From Phaeosaccion multiseriatum (taxonomy: Eukaryota; Ochrophyta, other classes), in assembly GCA_965112735.1 (NCBI GenBank), contig OZ218958.1, positions 2,666,001 through 2,730,000 of the forward strand: a stretch of DNA of 64,000 nucleotides, in the 5' to 3' direction. Below are positions 21,596-34,443 of this stretch, in pieces. Below the pieces are notes generated by a model. It saw nothing but the letters and a program-made list of their open reading frames with translations, had not been told where the DNA came from and ran no database searches. The translations under genes and the position numbers were made by a program. Position 1 is the stretch's first letter. Every line of letters starts with the position of its first letter.

Positions 21596-22172
21596 TAAGA
21601 GCAACAGAGGAGTCAAAGAGTCGTAGAGCTCATCTCATCACTCCACTCCTGGTGGGGGGGGGAGGAGGGAGAAGGAAGTGAAGAAGGGTTCTTTGCTGTC
21701 GCCTTTGCTCAGCTCTGCTTTGAGCTTGGCTTGGATAACCTGTGGCACTGAGCTTGAGGTCTGCCCGGCAGGCAGGCTGCTTGCTGCTGCTGCTGCTGCC
21801 ATTTTTGGGAGGACTGAGGCAGTGGAGGAATAAAAGGAGGGGGAGATTGGCAATGCGCGGCGAGAGGTGGAGAGGAGAGCCCTGTGTCCCATTCATCTTC
21901 ATTCATTCGTGTACATACTAATAAAGTGTGGGGAGGATAGGCAAGGGAGGGAGGGAGCTTTGGTGTCCACGGCTCGCCTAGCGGCCTTCTCACCCTCTTC
22001 GTTGCGTCGCCAAGGACGTTGTTGGTCGAGCCCACTCACTTCAAAAAGTAAAACTAAAATAAAATCTGTATACTGTACCAATAGGGAGCAGACCTATACG
22101 TCTGCTCAACCTCTTCAATCTTAAATCAATCGGGTGCATCCTACTTAAGAGTACCTCCCTCATACTCCTCTA
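21596..22172. other. Intergenic, after CybS
   Basis: No convincing gene. It has a CTG run at 21785-21799 and an A-rich stretch near 22040-22080. It separates the convergent 3' ends of CybS and the HAT-repeat gene region. Confidence 0.45.
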
Positions 22173-22271
22173 TCACCTAAAGTCCGCTCGCGTCAGGTTG
22201 GAGGAGAAAATGCTGTCCTGTGCACACACGCACGCGGGCACCCTGCCCACAGCTTTCCCAAAATTGCCCAC
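22173..22271 (-). pseudogene. Degenerate copy of the HAT gene's terminal exon
   Basis: After a good 3' splice site (ctgccctcatcag) the minus strand reads VGNFGKAV...QDSIFSSNLTRADFR and stops, 33 codons. The true terminal exon at 23184-23330 reads VGNFGALAD...QAVFSVNLNERS after a near-identical site (ctgccctccccag). The two start with the same 11 bases. It could be an alternative last exon or a decaying duplicate; a long GGA/TCC repeat (22300-22440) lies just upstream of it. Confidence 0.4.
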
Positions 22272-22299
22272 CTGATGAGGGCAGGAGCTGGAGCAGCAG

Positions 22300-22440
22300 C
22301 AGAGCAGCACGGCGAGGGGGTGCGGGGAGGAGAGAGGAGGAGGGAGGAGGAGGAGGAGGGAGGAGGAGGCGGAGGAGGAGGTGGAGGAGCAGGAGGAGGA
22401 GGAGAGGAGGAGGAGGAGGAGGAGGAGGCGGCATCGAGGG
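22300..22440. repeat. (GGA)n purine tract
   Basis: About 140 bp made almost only of GGA/GAG triplets, upstream (in minus sense) of the degenerate terminal exon copy. It is non-coding as far as I can see. Confidence 0.85.
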
Positions 22441-23183
22441 GAGATCACAGAAGAAGGGGGTGTAAGTAAATATTTTGTCCGAGCCTTCCAGGACACGATT
22501 GCTGAGGAAGGGTGAGCGATGCGCCCGCACAAAATGAACGGGGAAAAGGTGAGTGAGTGAGTGAGTGAGTGAGTGAGTGAGTGAAAGCAATCCCCAAGCC
22601 TCGAGTCCTCATACGAAAGATGGTGATCTGTTTTCAAATCCACATGTACGCATTAAGAGTGGTGCATGAACTTTATAATCACAGGACTGACTGTTGGGGC
22701 ACTTCCTCCTCCCCCTCCCGAACCCCTCACTCCCAGCCCTTCCCCTTTCGCCCCAACGCCCCCTCCACTCACCATTCCGTGCCTGCCACTCTCACAGTTG
22801 TCGTAGAATCGAACACTCCTCTCCCGGCTCCGCCCCGGCAGCAACAGTTTCAGTTTCTCCAACGAACCGCATCGAAAAGGCCGTCCTCTCCCCTCTCCCC
22901 TCTCCCCGTCCCTCCCATGATGGCACCATCAAAGGTCCGTTTGTTTCAAAAGTACCCTTAGCACCAGGCGCCACGACCGTTGGTGGCATGTGTCTAGAGT
23001 AGCGACCACGCGCTGCTCAGAGACAGAATGATCACCTCTCTACTGCCACACTCAGCTTCACAGACAACGACGACTGCACACTACCACACGCAGCCTCACG
23101 CTGTCGTCTGTCGTCAGTCGTCTGCCGTTTCGTCAGTTTCGTCTCATGACGCTCCTCCAATAAATCTCTCCCCCATTCCATCA

Positions 23184-26100
23184 TCACACGTCAAACTCAT
23201 CTCCCCTGCGATGCAGTCCCCAGTGCTCATCCCCCTTACTCTTGGCTTCCTGACTCCGTTCGTTGAGATTCACAGAAAACACTGCCTGAGCGCGGGCGTG
23301 GAGGTCTGCAAGGGCTCCGAAATTGCCCACCTGGGGAGGGCAGGGTAGCAAGCAGTTGGTGATACAGCGGCAGCAGCCGGGGGGGGGGGGAGCAGGTTTG
23401 GGAAGTGCATGGTATGCGAAGGGACACATGATAGACGAAAGGAGGGGTGTGGGTTAGGTTAGCAAGACCCCCTTTCCCATACACCTCCATCCGCACCCAC
23501 CATCCCACACATCTCCACCCACCTCCCACCCACCCACTGAATCATTGACTTACCATTGCCTCCATCTCCGCCAGCTTGTGGTAGAGCATGGCATGGTGCG
23601 GGTCAGCCTTGAGCCCCCTCTCAAAGAGCTCTCGGGCCTTGTCAATCCGCCCCACGGACTGCTCCATCTTGGCGTAGGCGCAAAAGAGAGGTCCGTGCAA
23701 AGGGTCTGCTCGCAGCCCGAGCTCGAAGATTTTGCGGGCACGGTCAATCTGAGGTAGAGAGAGAGAGAGAGTCAGAGGGAGATATTTAGAGGGAGAGAGA
23801 GAGAGAAGGAGAAGAGAGACGGGGAGACGAGACAAGAGGGAGGGCGTGGGAGAGAGAGGAGGAGGAGAGAGAGAGAGCGTAGGAGGGAGAGGAAGGAGGG
23901 GGGGAGGACCGACGAATGGTTGTTTAGACTTTGGGAGAAAGGGCTTCACTACGCTAACGCGCGCATCAACACGCCGACAAACATACAATCACGTACTCAC
24001 GCACGCACACACGCACGCACGGGCGCATGCATACACTCATCTACCGGCTCTCTCCCTCAATGCACGCACACACACACACACACACACGCACACGCAAACA
24101 CGCAAACACACGTACACACACACGCACCTTTCCACTCTCTCTCTCAATAACGGCGTATATAACCCAACACGGGCCGTGATTGGCGTCCTTCTGCAGGCCC
24201 TCCTTGATGATCTTCCTCGCCCGATCCAAGTTCCCCATTCGAGTCTCCATCACTGCCCACGCTTGGTACAAAAACACGTGCCCGGGACAGCGCTGAATGC
24301 CTGCCTTGAGTAAGGTCCGGGCTCTGTCTGTCTGATCGAGGCTAATCTCCAGCATGGCATAGGCTTGCCACAGCGCTCCGTGGGTGGGGGATTCCTTCAA
24401 CCCAACTTCATAGAGCGTTCGAGCCACGTCGAGGTTCCTTTCTCTGAACTCCATCACACCCCACGCCTGCCAGGCTTGCGCGTGGGTGCGGTCGGCTTGG
24501 GTGGAGGCCTTGAAGAGCTCTCGGGCTTCGTCGAGGTTTCCAAGTCGTGATTCGACAAGGGCCAGCCCGAGGAGGAGAGGGGCGTTCATGGGGTAGCGGT
24601 GGATGCCCTTGGAGAAAATGTCTCGGGCCTGGAGATGGTATAAAGAGAGGGAGAGAGAAGAGGGTTGGGTGAGGGGGGGGGGGTGGACAGAGACAGAGCC
24701 AGATCAATCGAAGGAGTGCACGGTAGGTCAACAGAGTCCACGCACAACCACACTCACGCACACGCGCACCTACACACGCACCCCCCCCCCCCCCCATATG
24801 CACACACATCCACACACCTCCATGATCCGATGTCCGTTGAGCATGAGATAGCCAAGTGAGTGCAGCAGGAAGCTTGTGTCGTCCCCACTGTCCCTCTCCA
24901 GGCCCTTGCTAAAGAGCGCCTCCGCCTCTACGGTATGCCCTTGCTTGGCCTCCAGTGCTCCTAGCCCTTGCCACACGCTGGCCATGTGGTCGCATCGAGC
25001 CTCGATGGCCCGGCGGTAAATGCCCCGTGCCCGCTCCTCGTTGCCTCTCCTGTAAAGAAGGAGGAGGAGGAGGACGGGGAGGGAGAGGAGGAGGAGGTGG
25101 TGGAGCAGGGGGAGGAGGAGGGTGAGCACGACGTTGATGTCCTTGTTTAGCTGCGATGACTACATTAGCAAACAACGAACATAAAAAACGAAGACATTGC
25201 ATGTAAAACTACACAAATCATACTTGTTTGGTCTCACCTCGCCTCCATGGACGCATATGCGTTGTAGAGTGGGCCGTGCGAGGCGTCCACGCTAATGCCC
25301 AACTCAAAGAGCTTACGGGCTTGTGCCACGTGTTTATCCACCGACATCTTGAGGTCGCTCACCTCTTTGTCGGTGAGGGGAGCAAGCTTTCGTAAAGGGA
25401 GTGAAAAGGAGGAGGGAAGGGGGAGGGAGGGTAGCAGTGGTTAGAGTAGGCATCGAAGGAAGGAAGGACGGGCGACTGATGACAGAGGTGGGATAGGGGA
25501 CACACACACCACACACACAACACACTACACACACCTTCAGCCCCTCCCTGTCCTGACACCCCCTGTCCTGACACCCCCTGTCCTGACGCCCTCTGTCCTG
25601 ACACCCTTTATCCTGACACCCTTTATCCTGACACCCTCTGCCCTCACACCTGTCCTGACACCCTCTATGCTGAAACCCATCCACTGTCCTGACACACACC
25701 CCCCCTCCACAAATAACCCACAACACACACCTTCAGCCCCTGCCTCGCCGCCTGCTGCTGCACATCCAGACTGTGTCCGCCGTTGCTGTTCCTCCTGAGC
25801 TTCATTTCGTCTCGCTGGGCAATCCGGTCTTCCAGGAGGGCCCAGGAGACGTAGGCAGGGGCCATGGGGCGTATCTCGATGCTCTTTTGGTAGTACTGAA
25901 TAGCCGAGTCAATGTACCCGCGGCGGTTCTGTTTAGGGTGTGTGCGTGCGTGCGTGTGTGAGGCGGTGAGTGCACGTGCAGAGCGAGGCAGAGCATACAA
26001 CACTCACCCACACACACACACACATACACACATTTGTCATGGGAGCGAAAATGGGAGCAAGCGAGAGACAGCCGACAGCCCCTCCCCCGGCCCTACAACC

Positions 26101-26757
26101 TACATCCACTCCCACACCTACATACACCCACCCATACACGCGCACGCCCACACACACACACACACGCCCACACACACTTACCTCGATCAAGCCCAGGGTC
26201 TGCAGAAGCGACTGCTCCGCCGGGAACAAACGTCTCGCGTCGGAAACAATCTTGAAGGCCTTGTCAAGCAAAGCCGGGTTGTCCTCAGACACCGCCGTAC
26301 GGGCCAAAATGGTACCCCACATGTTGAAAAGTTGGGCATCCCCGTGGCGAAGGTTCCGCGCCCCTTCCAATGTGAGTAGGGCCTCGTCTGTATCTCCTCT
26401 GCGCAGCTGCAGCTGGGCCACTGCGATGTGCACCTTAACATTGGTAGGGTCACATTCTCGAGCCTTGAGTAGAAGCTCCTCCACACGCACAAGGTCTGGG
26501 AAGGTACTGCTGACACCGCCACTTCTGCTACCACCGCTGGAGAAAAGGGACGTTACATCGGCGCCACCTGATATTGCGGCTGCCGCTGTCTGTGCTGGCC
26601 CGCTGCTGTTTTCAATACTACCACTACTACTACTACTACTACTCGCCGTCGTGCCCGGAGGAGGAGGGGCGCCTCTCCTGGCTGCTGCTGCTGCCGCTGC
26701 CAGTCGCGCCTCTCCTCTCGACTTCCGCTTCCGTCTCTGTTTCCCCCCCTTCCCCAC

Positions 26758-26793
<36 letters not shown>

Positions 26794-28139
26794 GCTGCTA
26801 CTGCTGCTATTGCTGCTATTGCTGCTACTATTACTACTGCTACCACTGCTGTTGATTCTGCTGTTGCCTGTGACCGATTCCTCCACACGCGCCCACGCCA
26901 TGTAAACATAGGCGTGGTCTCCCCTGTCCAGGCGCGGCAGATTCGCTCGAAACACTTCTCGGGCCTCCTCGATTCGACCCCGCTCCGCCTCCATCTCTCC
27001 CAATGCACAGACAATTTGCGCTTGCGGCCTCCAGGCAAGGGCTTGGTTGAAGAGGCGGCTCGCCATATCAAAGTTCTTGGCCTTTTGCTCAAGGAGGCCG
27101 AACGCGTGGCACACGTAGGCATTGCCCGGATCTACTTGCAGACCCTGCGTATGTGTGTGTGAGTGAGAGGGGGGGGGGGGGAGGTGAGGGGAAGAGAGAG
27201 ACAAGAGAGAGATGCGAAGGAAAGAGGACAGACGCAATCATGATGGGTGAGAGATACATGGATAGATACATTCTGTCACGTGAGCAAACACCTCCTTTTA
27301 CCCCCGGTCACCTCAACCCAACTTACCCGCTCAAAAAGCTCCCTCGCCTTCTTTATCTTCCCATTCTTGTGCTCCATCACCGCCCACGCCTGAAGCAAAT
27401 GCACATTGCGGGGGCACTGCGCCGTGGCCTGTCCAAAGACTTCCCTCGCCGCCTTGACCCTCCCCCTTCGCTGCTCCGTTCTCGCCAGTAGCAGCCATGA
27501 GTGCGAGTCTCTCGGACTGAGCTCCAGACACTCTCGCAGCTGCGCAATGCCCTTCTCGATGTGGCCTTGCCGCAGGTCGTGCTGGGCGTTCAAGTACATG
27601 CTCGTCACCCTTTCTCGCATCGATCCACCCTGTCCCTGCTCCTTTATCGGCCCATGATGATGATGATGCTGCTGGTGCTGGTGCTGGTGCTGGTGCTGCT
27701 GCTGCTGCTGCTGCTGCTGCCCAGAGTGGCCACCCGCTCCTCGCGCTACTCCTCCTTCTCTTCCTGCTGGCGCTCCTGATGGTGGTTGTGGTGTCCTTCT
27801 TGGGAGGAACTGGGCAGAATTGGCCACCATCGTCAGGCGCACCGCATCTCGCGGGGCGTAGCTGCAGGAGCTGCTACTGCTGCTGCTCCTGCTGTTGAGG
27901 TTCCTACACTCGCTTCTGCCACGAATGCTGCCCCTCCTCCCCCCAGCCCCTCGGTGACCAGCCGCAGGGAGGACAGCGGAAGAACGGGCGCCCAAGGATC
28001 CCACGAATGCGAATGGGTTGGCATTACTTCTGGCGTTGCTCTCCTCCAACCGTCCTGCAAAGCAAGAGCCTGAGGTGGGCAGCAAAGTGGCCGTGAGCCC
28101 CACTGCCGCAAAGCTGCGTCCTCCCTTCTTCACCTTCAT
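23184..28139 (-). CDS. Plastid-targeted HAT/TPR-repeat protein, Mbb1/HCF107-like
   Basis: Eight exons (27327-28139, 26182-27144, 25731-25928, 25238-25386, 24818-25049, 24128-24628, 23554-23748, 23184-23330) in phase, 1,065 residues. The N-terminus has a signal-peptide-like stretch ending SGSCFAGRL, where Phe follows the cleavage site as in stramenopile plastid proteins. From about residue 195 onward come a dozen or more 34-residue helical hairpins with the HAT/TPR signature, for example HLLQAWAVMEHKNGKIKKAR, KARELFERGLKADPHHAMLY and LWQAYAMLEISLDQTDRART. Such proteins (Mbb1, HCF107) bind and stabilise plastid mRNA 5' ends. PolySer and polyGln inserts separate repeat blocks. Alternatives are other HAT proteins of RNA processing, but the presequence favours the plastid. 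Confidence 0.85.
25553..25695. repeat. Minisatellite, 14-17 bp unit TGTCCTGACACCC
   Basis: Eight or so units of cctgtcctgacaccccc and variants lie in intron 3 of the HAT gene. The end of exon 3 and its donor (CTTCAGCCCC on the plus strand) also recurs at 25535-25544, so the duplication reaches to the exon edge. Confidence 0.8.
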
Positions 28140-28422
28140 GGTCACAGACCGATAAACCCCACTCCTGCGCAGCAAGAGGTCTCAATAACCCTCCCTCTGT
28201 CACCTGTGCTATGCATGAATGTAGGGGAGGGCACGGGCCACAACCCCGTGCCCCCTGGGTCGCTGACATACTGCTCTTTTGCCAAACATCGATCATCCTC
28301 CCAACAAACCCAACAAACCCAGCGCTATGTATAAAAGCCTTTTACCACCCGCAATAAGGAGCCGAGGTTGAAGGGGAGGGGAAGCAGGGATTGGGGACTT
28401 CTTGAGGAGAAGAAGGGGTGGA
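28140..28422. promoter_or_regulatory. Divergent promoter region, HAT gene and BAR-TBC gene
   Basis: A 283-bp interval between two outward-facing start codons. No element recognised beyond the arrangement. Confidence 0.4.
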
Positions 28423-31400
28423 ATGGAGGCCCTGGTACGGCTGTTCTCCGGCGCGCCAGGTGAGGTAAACGGTGCTTGTGCTGCGTTGAAGAGCGTGCGA
28501 AGAGGGGCTATTGGATGGGCTAGGCAACACAGTAGAGCCATCGTATTCGAAGATACGCAGAGAATAAATGCAAGGTAGCCCGACACCGGCTTTCCGCCCT
28601 CATGGGAGGAACGTAACCTCAAAAAGCTGTACTTAGAATCGCCCTCCCTCCCCATCTCCCTCTCTCCCTGCTTCCTTTCCCTGGCGCTCCGACCACCTCT
28701 TGCCCCGCCTACCCCCCATTGTATGTCTGCCTGCTTGTCTGTTTTCCTTTCTCTCTTTCTCTCTCTTTTCTCCCCTCCCCCCCCTCTCTCTCTTTCTCTC
28801 TGTCTATCTCTCTATCTTGTCTTGGCCTCTCCAGAGCCGCATGCTAGCCCTCGCCGCGCGTCGCTCAGCGAAATCCCAGCGGGCTTCGACGAGCTCTTTG
28901 CCCTATACAAGTCAAGAACGGCTTCCCTCCAGGGCCTCAGGCGAGACGTCCTGAGTTTCTTGCTCGCCTCCCACGATATGGCCAAGCGAATGAATGGAGT
29001 GTCAGAGCACCTCCTGGAGCTGCTGGGGCCGTCGAGCGGTCGGCGAGACGGCGTGTGTACATACGTCAACTCCCTCGGGACGCTTCTGAATGACTGCCAC
29101 GGTGGTTTGGAGAGCGCTGCCCAGCTTCAGGTGGTGGAGGGTATCGATGCCATGCTGGCCACGGAGAAGGGCATCAAGAAGCGAGCGGTTGCACGCGCAC
29201 GCTACGCCGATGCCTTTCAGCGTGCCATTCAGCGGCAAAAGAAGCTGCAGCAGCACGACAGCGGCGACGCCGAGACGCGAAGGCAGATGCAAGAGGCCGA
29301 CAAGGAGAGAGTGAGAGCCCGAACGGCATACGACGAGACACACGATGCTCTCATGGAGGAGCTGCGGGAGGAGCTGGGGGCGCAGCAGAAGGTCCTGGAG
29401 AGGGCCTTTGATGACTTACGGCGACTGCAGTTGGCTTTCTTTGATGGCTGTTCCAAGTGCCTTAGACAGGAGGACGGACCTCATCGGGAGGCGTCAGAGC
29501 TGAGCGTTAGCAGTAGTGACAGCTTGCAGCAGGAGGAGCGCAGGATTCGGCAGACCTGGGGATCAGGCTTCGCGGGTCAAGGGCCGGGGGGGGCGGGGGG
29601 AGGAGGAGGGGGGGGGGGAGGAGCGGGACAGACGGGTTTCTTTCCGCTTGCAGAAATGACAAAAGCGAATACGGGGAAGGAGAATGGCGTGGGAGTCGTC
29701 GACAATTGTGGGGCCAAGACGAGCAGAGACTACGGCATTGTCGAGCAAGTGTGCGCAGCGGCGATGGAGAGGATACTCGAGGAAGCTCTGGAGGAGGAAG
29801 TGGTGGCCTTGGTCACTGCTCGGGCCTTGGAGGACACCAGGAGGAACAATAGCAGCAGTGAGTGTAACGGTCATGGAGGCTCTCCTCCACACGGAGCGCA
29901 GAAGGACCCCATACGGCTGAGCCAGCCGCTGGTGGATGGTGCATTCGCCGCCGTCCTTCCGTCGTCGTCCGCGGAAGGAGGAGAGGGGAGAAGAGGGCGA
30001 GCAGGGAGTGAGACATCAGCAGGAGCAGAGAACGGCATGCGAAAGGGGAGTTACCAGCAGCTCTTCCCCGCATTCACGAAGCGCAAGTCGAGTCAGCGAG
30101 TGCGTGGCCTGGTGGAAGAAGGAGGAGGAGGAGGAGGAGAAGGAGGAGGAGGAGGCGACGCCGACGGCGATGAGGATGTGGGAGGGGCGTCGATGACGAA
30201 TGGAGGGGAAGGGGAAGGGGGAGGAGATGTTCTGTCCGATCTAGAGGCAGAGATGGTGGTGGAGGTAGAAGTGGGGGAGGTGGACCCGACGAGGGGTTTG
30301 AATAGTGGTGGGAGTGAGGATGGGGGAGCTAGTGATTCCTCCGACGAGGCGGACTCTGGGTTTGGCAGCGGCCTTGTCAGCCCACCCCAGATACTATTGG
30401 GCGACGACGTGGCCGGCGGCATCGGCGGACAGACTGGGACGGTTACGGAAACGGAAGCGGAGGCTGGGGGGCAACGTCTGGACATGTCTCTAACCACAAC
30501 CACGGCCACCAGCACAGCCACCCTCGGGGGCGGCTCGTCTTGCGCGTCTGCAGAGGTTGGACTGCTTCACAGCCAGGGGGTACGTCCGTACGATGGCAGC
30601 AGATGGCCTGCTTGAGAACCAGGGGCGAGGGGGAAGGGAAGGGGGGGGGGGTAAAGTGGGTAGAGTAGGTTGAATGGATGTGCTCCCCTCCCCTCCCCAC
30701 GCGCGTTTGGTGGTCTGCCTCTGTTCGATGAGGTCTTTTAACACTCCGGCGTAGTGTAGAACGGCCCTGCTATGTTCTCCTGAAGCACGGGGAGGGCTGC
30801 TGGAGTGGGGTGGTGCTGTGGAGAGTGCTCAACGTTGAACCTCCCGTGCTTCATCTTCGGTCTTCCGGTCCGTTTCGCCCCCATTTGTGGACGATCACCT
30901 CTCAATTCCCTCCTTCCCCCTCGTCTCATCCCCCCTTCCCCTCCCTTCCTCCCTCCCTTCCCCCTTGTTACTGCTTCTACTGCAGAGCTTCGACGGGTGG
31001 GTGTGCTCCTTTGACACCGACCAGCCGCCGCAGCAGCAACAGCAGCAGCAGCAGCAGCAGCAGTTGGTGATACAGCAACAGCAGCAGAGAGACGGAGAGG
31101 AGGAGGAAGCCGCCTTCGAAGAGCTCGGAGAGGAGCTGCTCCGCAGTGATGAGGACGACGATAACGTTTCCGAGTCGACTTCTCTGCGTACCCGTGCCCA
31201 AGCCGTGGAGAGGGCTGCGGCAGCGAGAGACGCCCTTCCCCTGGCCCTCGTCTTCCTCGATGTCCTCGGCCTGACTCGGGCCACAGGGGTATGCAGGGCC
31301 TGGAACAGGCGCCTCAGCACGGGAGGCACCACACCTGGGGTGTGGCACAGCTGTCTCCGCCGAGACGGTGGGCTGCCTGGCGGGAACCGCGCCGACTTCT

Positions 31401-34016
31401 ACCTACACCTTCTCTTCGACCGACCAGCGTGGATGCTGCAGCTTCAGGGGGTCCAGGGGGTTCACCACCAGCGGCCCAGCAAGAGCAAGAGACCCTCCCC
31501 ATCGCTGTTTGAGTCGCGACTGAAGGAAGCTGAGGAGATGGTGCGAACGTCGCCAAGTGTGGAGCAACTCATGCGGATGGAGAGTGAGGCGTCGTCGGAG
31601 GCTCGGGCGAGGAAGATCAGGCAGAAGTGGCGATGGATACAGGTGTGTGTGTGTGTGTGTGTTGGTGATACATGTGTGTGGGTATGTATGTGGTGTGTGT
31701 GCGTGCGTGTATGTGTGCGTGTGGGTGGGTGGGTGCGTGTAGGTGTGTGTGCGTGTGTGTGGGTGTGTGTGCGGGCGTGAAAAATTGAAATTTTGTAGCA
31801 GGGGATGGAGTCGGGGAGAGGGGAGAGGGGCAGGGAGGAAGAGAGCAGCGGTGCTCATTCATGGCGGACGCTTTTCATGGGCTGACCACTTGCACGTACA
31901 TGGCTTGCTGCTCTGTCTCCTTCCTCCACTCCTCGAAAAGGAAATCGAAACCGATCTGAGTCGGACCGCGCTGAGCCCTGTGAGAACCTCGGCATCCACC
32001 ACCGGGGGAGGGTGGGGATTTGGAGCAGAGGTGGCCACTGCCCCCCAATTTGATGAGGACAGCGACGCTGCTGCCGCTACTACTTCTGCTCCGGATACGG
32101 ACACGGATGGGGTAGAAGGCAGCGGCAAGAAGAGTGGTGGTGGTGGTGGTGGTGGTGGTGGTGGTGGTGGCAGTGGTGGCCGTGGTGGCCGTGGCGGCGG
32201 TGGTGGTATGTGGAGCCGCGACGGGGAGGAGGAGGAAGAAGAGGAAGACAGAGTGGAGCAACTCGCCAAGCTGCGGCGGGTGTTGTGGGCTTTCGCCGTG
32301 CACAACCCCCGTGTGTCGTACTGTCAGGGTATGAACTTTGTGGGACAGGCTTTGCTGGACATTGCACAGGGTGAGTAAGCGAGGAAGGGAGGGGAGGCGA
32401 GGCGAGGGAAGGGGAGGGGGAGAGGAGAGGGGATGGGATGGGATGGGATGGGAGGGGGAGAGGAGAGGGGAGGGGAGGGGAGGGGATGGGATGGGAGGGG
32501 AGGGGGAGAGGAGAGGGGAGGGGATGGGATGGGATGGGAGGGGGAGAGGAGAGGGGAGGGGAGGGGATGGGATGGGAGGGGAGGGGGAGAGGAGAGGGGA
32601 GGGGAGGGGAGGGAAGGGGAGGGGGAGAGGGGAGTGAGTGAGTGGGTGGGTGGGTGAGCGAGTGAGTGAGGGTGCATGAGAGCCTGCGTGAGTGAGTGAG
32701 TGAGTGAGTTAGTGGGTGGGTGAGAGAGTGCTTGAGTGAATGCCTGCGTGCTTGCGTGCGTACGTGCGTGGATGTGTGCGTGCGTGTGTGCGTGTCATTC
32801 TCACGGGTACAACTCCCAAGCGCCTCTGACCATGCTGACCCGTCGCGCCTCACCCCTCCCCTGTTCCCCTCTATCGTTACCCACACCCAGGGAGGGAGGA
32901 AGTAACGTTCGAGATCATGGTGGGGATGTGTGAGCGCATGTCAATGGAAGACATGTGGCGGCCTGGTGTGCACCGACTAGAGTTTTGCTTCATGGCCGTA
33001 GAGAAGCTTTTGGAGCAGCGGGCTCCTCGCCTTGTGCAGCATCTCAATCGAGAGGGAGTGGGCCTTAGCCTCATCACCAGCCGGTGGTTTGTAACACTCT
33101 TCACTAGTGGAGATACCTTTGGTGAGGATGAGAAGGAGGACGAGGACGAGGACGCGGACGAGGACGAGGAGGAGAAGGGAGGAGGAAGAGAGAGGAGGAG
33201 AGAGGAGGTGCAAGTGATCTTTTTCTCTTCTCGGGAGGCGTTCAGGTCCCTACCCCCCCTTTTCGCATGTTTTGATTCCTTTTCCCCATCGCGAAATACC
33301 CCATTGCTTTGCCGAAACTGAACAGTGCCATCCTTCCCTCCTTCCCCCCCTCCCTCCCTCCTCCCCCGTCTTTCTCTCTCCTCTTTCTCTCCTCCATACC
33401 CACACTCCCAGGCCCGGCAAGCGTGAGACGCATCCTCGACCTTGCCCTTGTTCACCGCTGGCCATTCATCTTCGGTCTTGCCGTGGTCGTGCTGCTCCGG
33501 CTCGGCCCCAGCCTGGAAAGTGCCGACTTTGAGACGATTGTTCGCTTCATGAAGAAGCCCCGTGCTAAGCTCTTTGGCCTGCGAGGGGGTGGCGGCGCGG
33601 GTGAGGTTAGTCGAGGAGGAGTAGGAGGAGGAGGAGTGGGTGCGGCAGCGGCAGCGGAGTCTCTTGCCGAGCTCATGTTGGCAGAGCAGCTCTTCACCTC
33701 GGCACTGAAACTGGGCATTAGCGACGAAATGCTGCAAGGGTTGGAGGCGGAGCATTATCTCGGCATTGCATCTGAAGGCGGCGGCGGCGGCGGTGGTGGT
33801 GACGGCAATGATGATGACGGTAATGATGATGATGAGGACGAATATGACCGTCGCGCGACCCGCCTGGCCAGGGGTGGGACTGGGATAAGCCCCTCTGGTG
33901 GGGGAGGCGGGAGCGGGGGGGGCAATCGCAGCCGAGTGTCGAGTTGGAAAAAGGATGTGGAGGACGCCTTCTCGGGCTTGACTTGGAAGGCGCCACAGCT
34001 GCAGCTCCCGCGGTGA
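28423..34016 (+). CDS. BAR domain / F-box-like / TBC Rab-GAP fusion protein
   Basis: Six exons: 28423-28459, 28835-30579, 30986-31642, 31941-32370, 32891-33121, 33412-34016; all phases agree, 1,234 residues. Residues about 20-235 form a BAR-like helical domain (AGFDELFALYKSRTASLQGL ... VEGIDAMLATEKGIKKRAV ... VLERAFDDLRRLQLAFFDGC). A long acidic Gly/Ser linker follows. Then LPLALVFLDVLGLTRATGVC-RAW resembles an F-box. The TBC domain carries both catalytic fingers: IETDLSRT (Arg finger) and VSYCQGMNF (Gln finger), then HRLEFCFMAVEKLL and ITSRWFVTLFTSGD. An active Rab GAP that senses membrane curvature is a fair inference. The TBC domain itself is interrupted by a Gly-rich insert of about 90 residues. 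Exon 1 (12 codons) was chosen by phase and is the least certain. Confidence 0.8.
32371..32890. repeat. GGGA-type minisatellite filling a TBC intron
   Basis: The intron holds tandem units of gatgggagggggagaggagagggg (about 32420-32630), then GAGT/GGTG and GCGT repeats to about 32790. The donor itself (GTGAGTAAG) opens the repeat-like sequence. Confidence 0.85.
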
Positions 34017-34443
34017 TGGGGAGGGAAGGGAGGGGAGGATCAATCTCGACTGCCCCCCCCTGCCCTGCCTTGCCCTGTCTGACCAGCCAGGGTGGTGCAG
34101 GCAGGCAGTGGGCAGCGAGTGTCTTTCTAAACTCGGCTAAGGCTGTTAATAGTACAAGTTTATTGTACTTTTTTCTTCTTCTATTATTACTTTTTACTGT
34201 GATCAATATTCCCTGTAACACACGATGTGTTCTCCACATGGTTCAACTTTTGATTCCACACGGTGTGTGATGTTTGCTTCTGTCTCCCTCACTCCAAACC
34301 AAGTGAGTGTGAGTGTGTGTGCGCAAACGAAAAACACACACCTGCCTAGTTTCGATCGGTCTTGGGCTGTCGAACCCTCTTCCTCTCCACCTCCATCTTG
34401 CCTATCCTATCCTATCTATCTATCTACCCCACTCCATCGCGCT
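34017..34443. other. Intergenic between convergent genes
   Basis: T-rich stretch near 34160-34200 (possible poly(A)-signal region on either strand) and a short (CTAT)n near 34400-34425. No gene. Confidence 0.5.

Noticed and set aside
22177-22590. Leucine-rich membrane protein on the minus strand
   Set aside because: The leucines and prolines come from the TCC/GGA tract; no conserved blocks.
31642-31780. Cysteine/valine-rich CVCVCV frames
   Set aside because: Only (GT)n dinucleotide translation just after a donor site.
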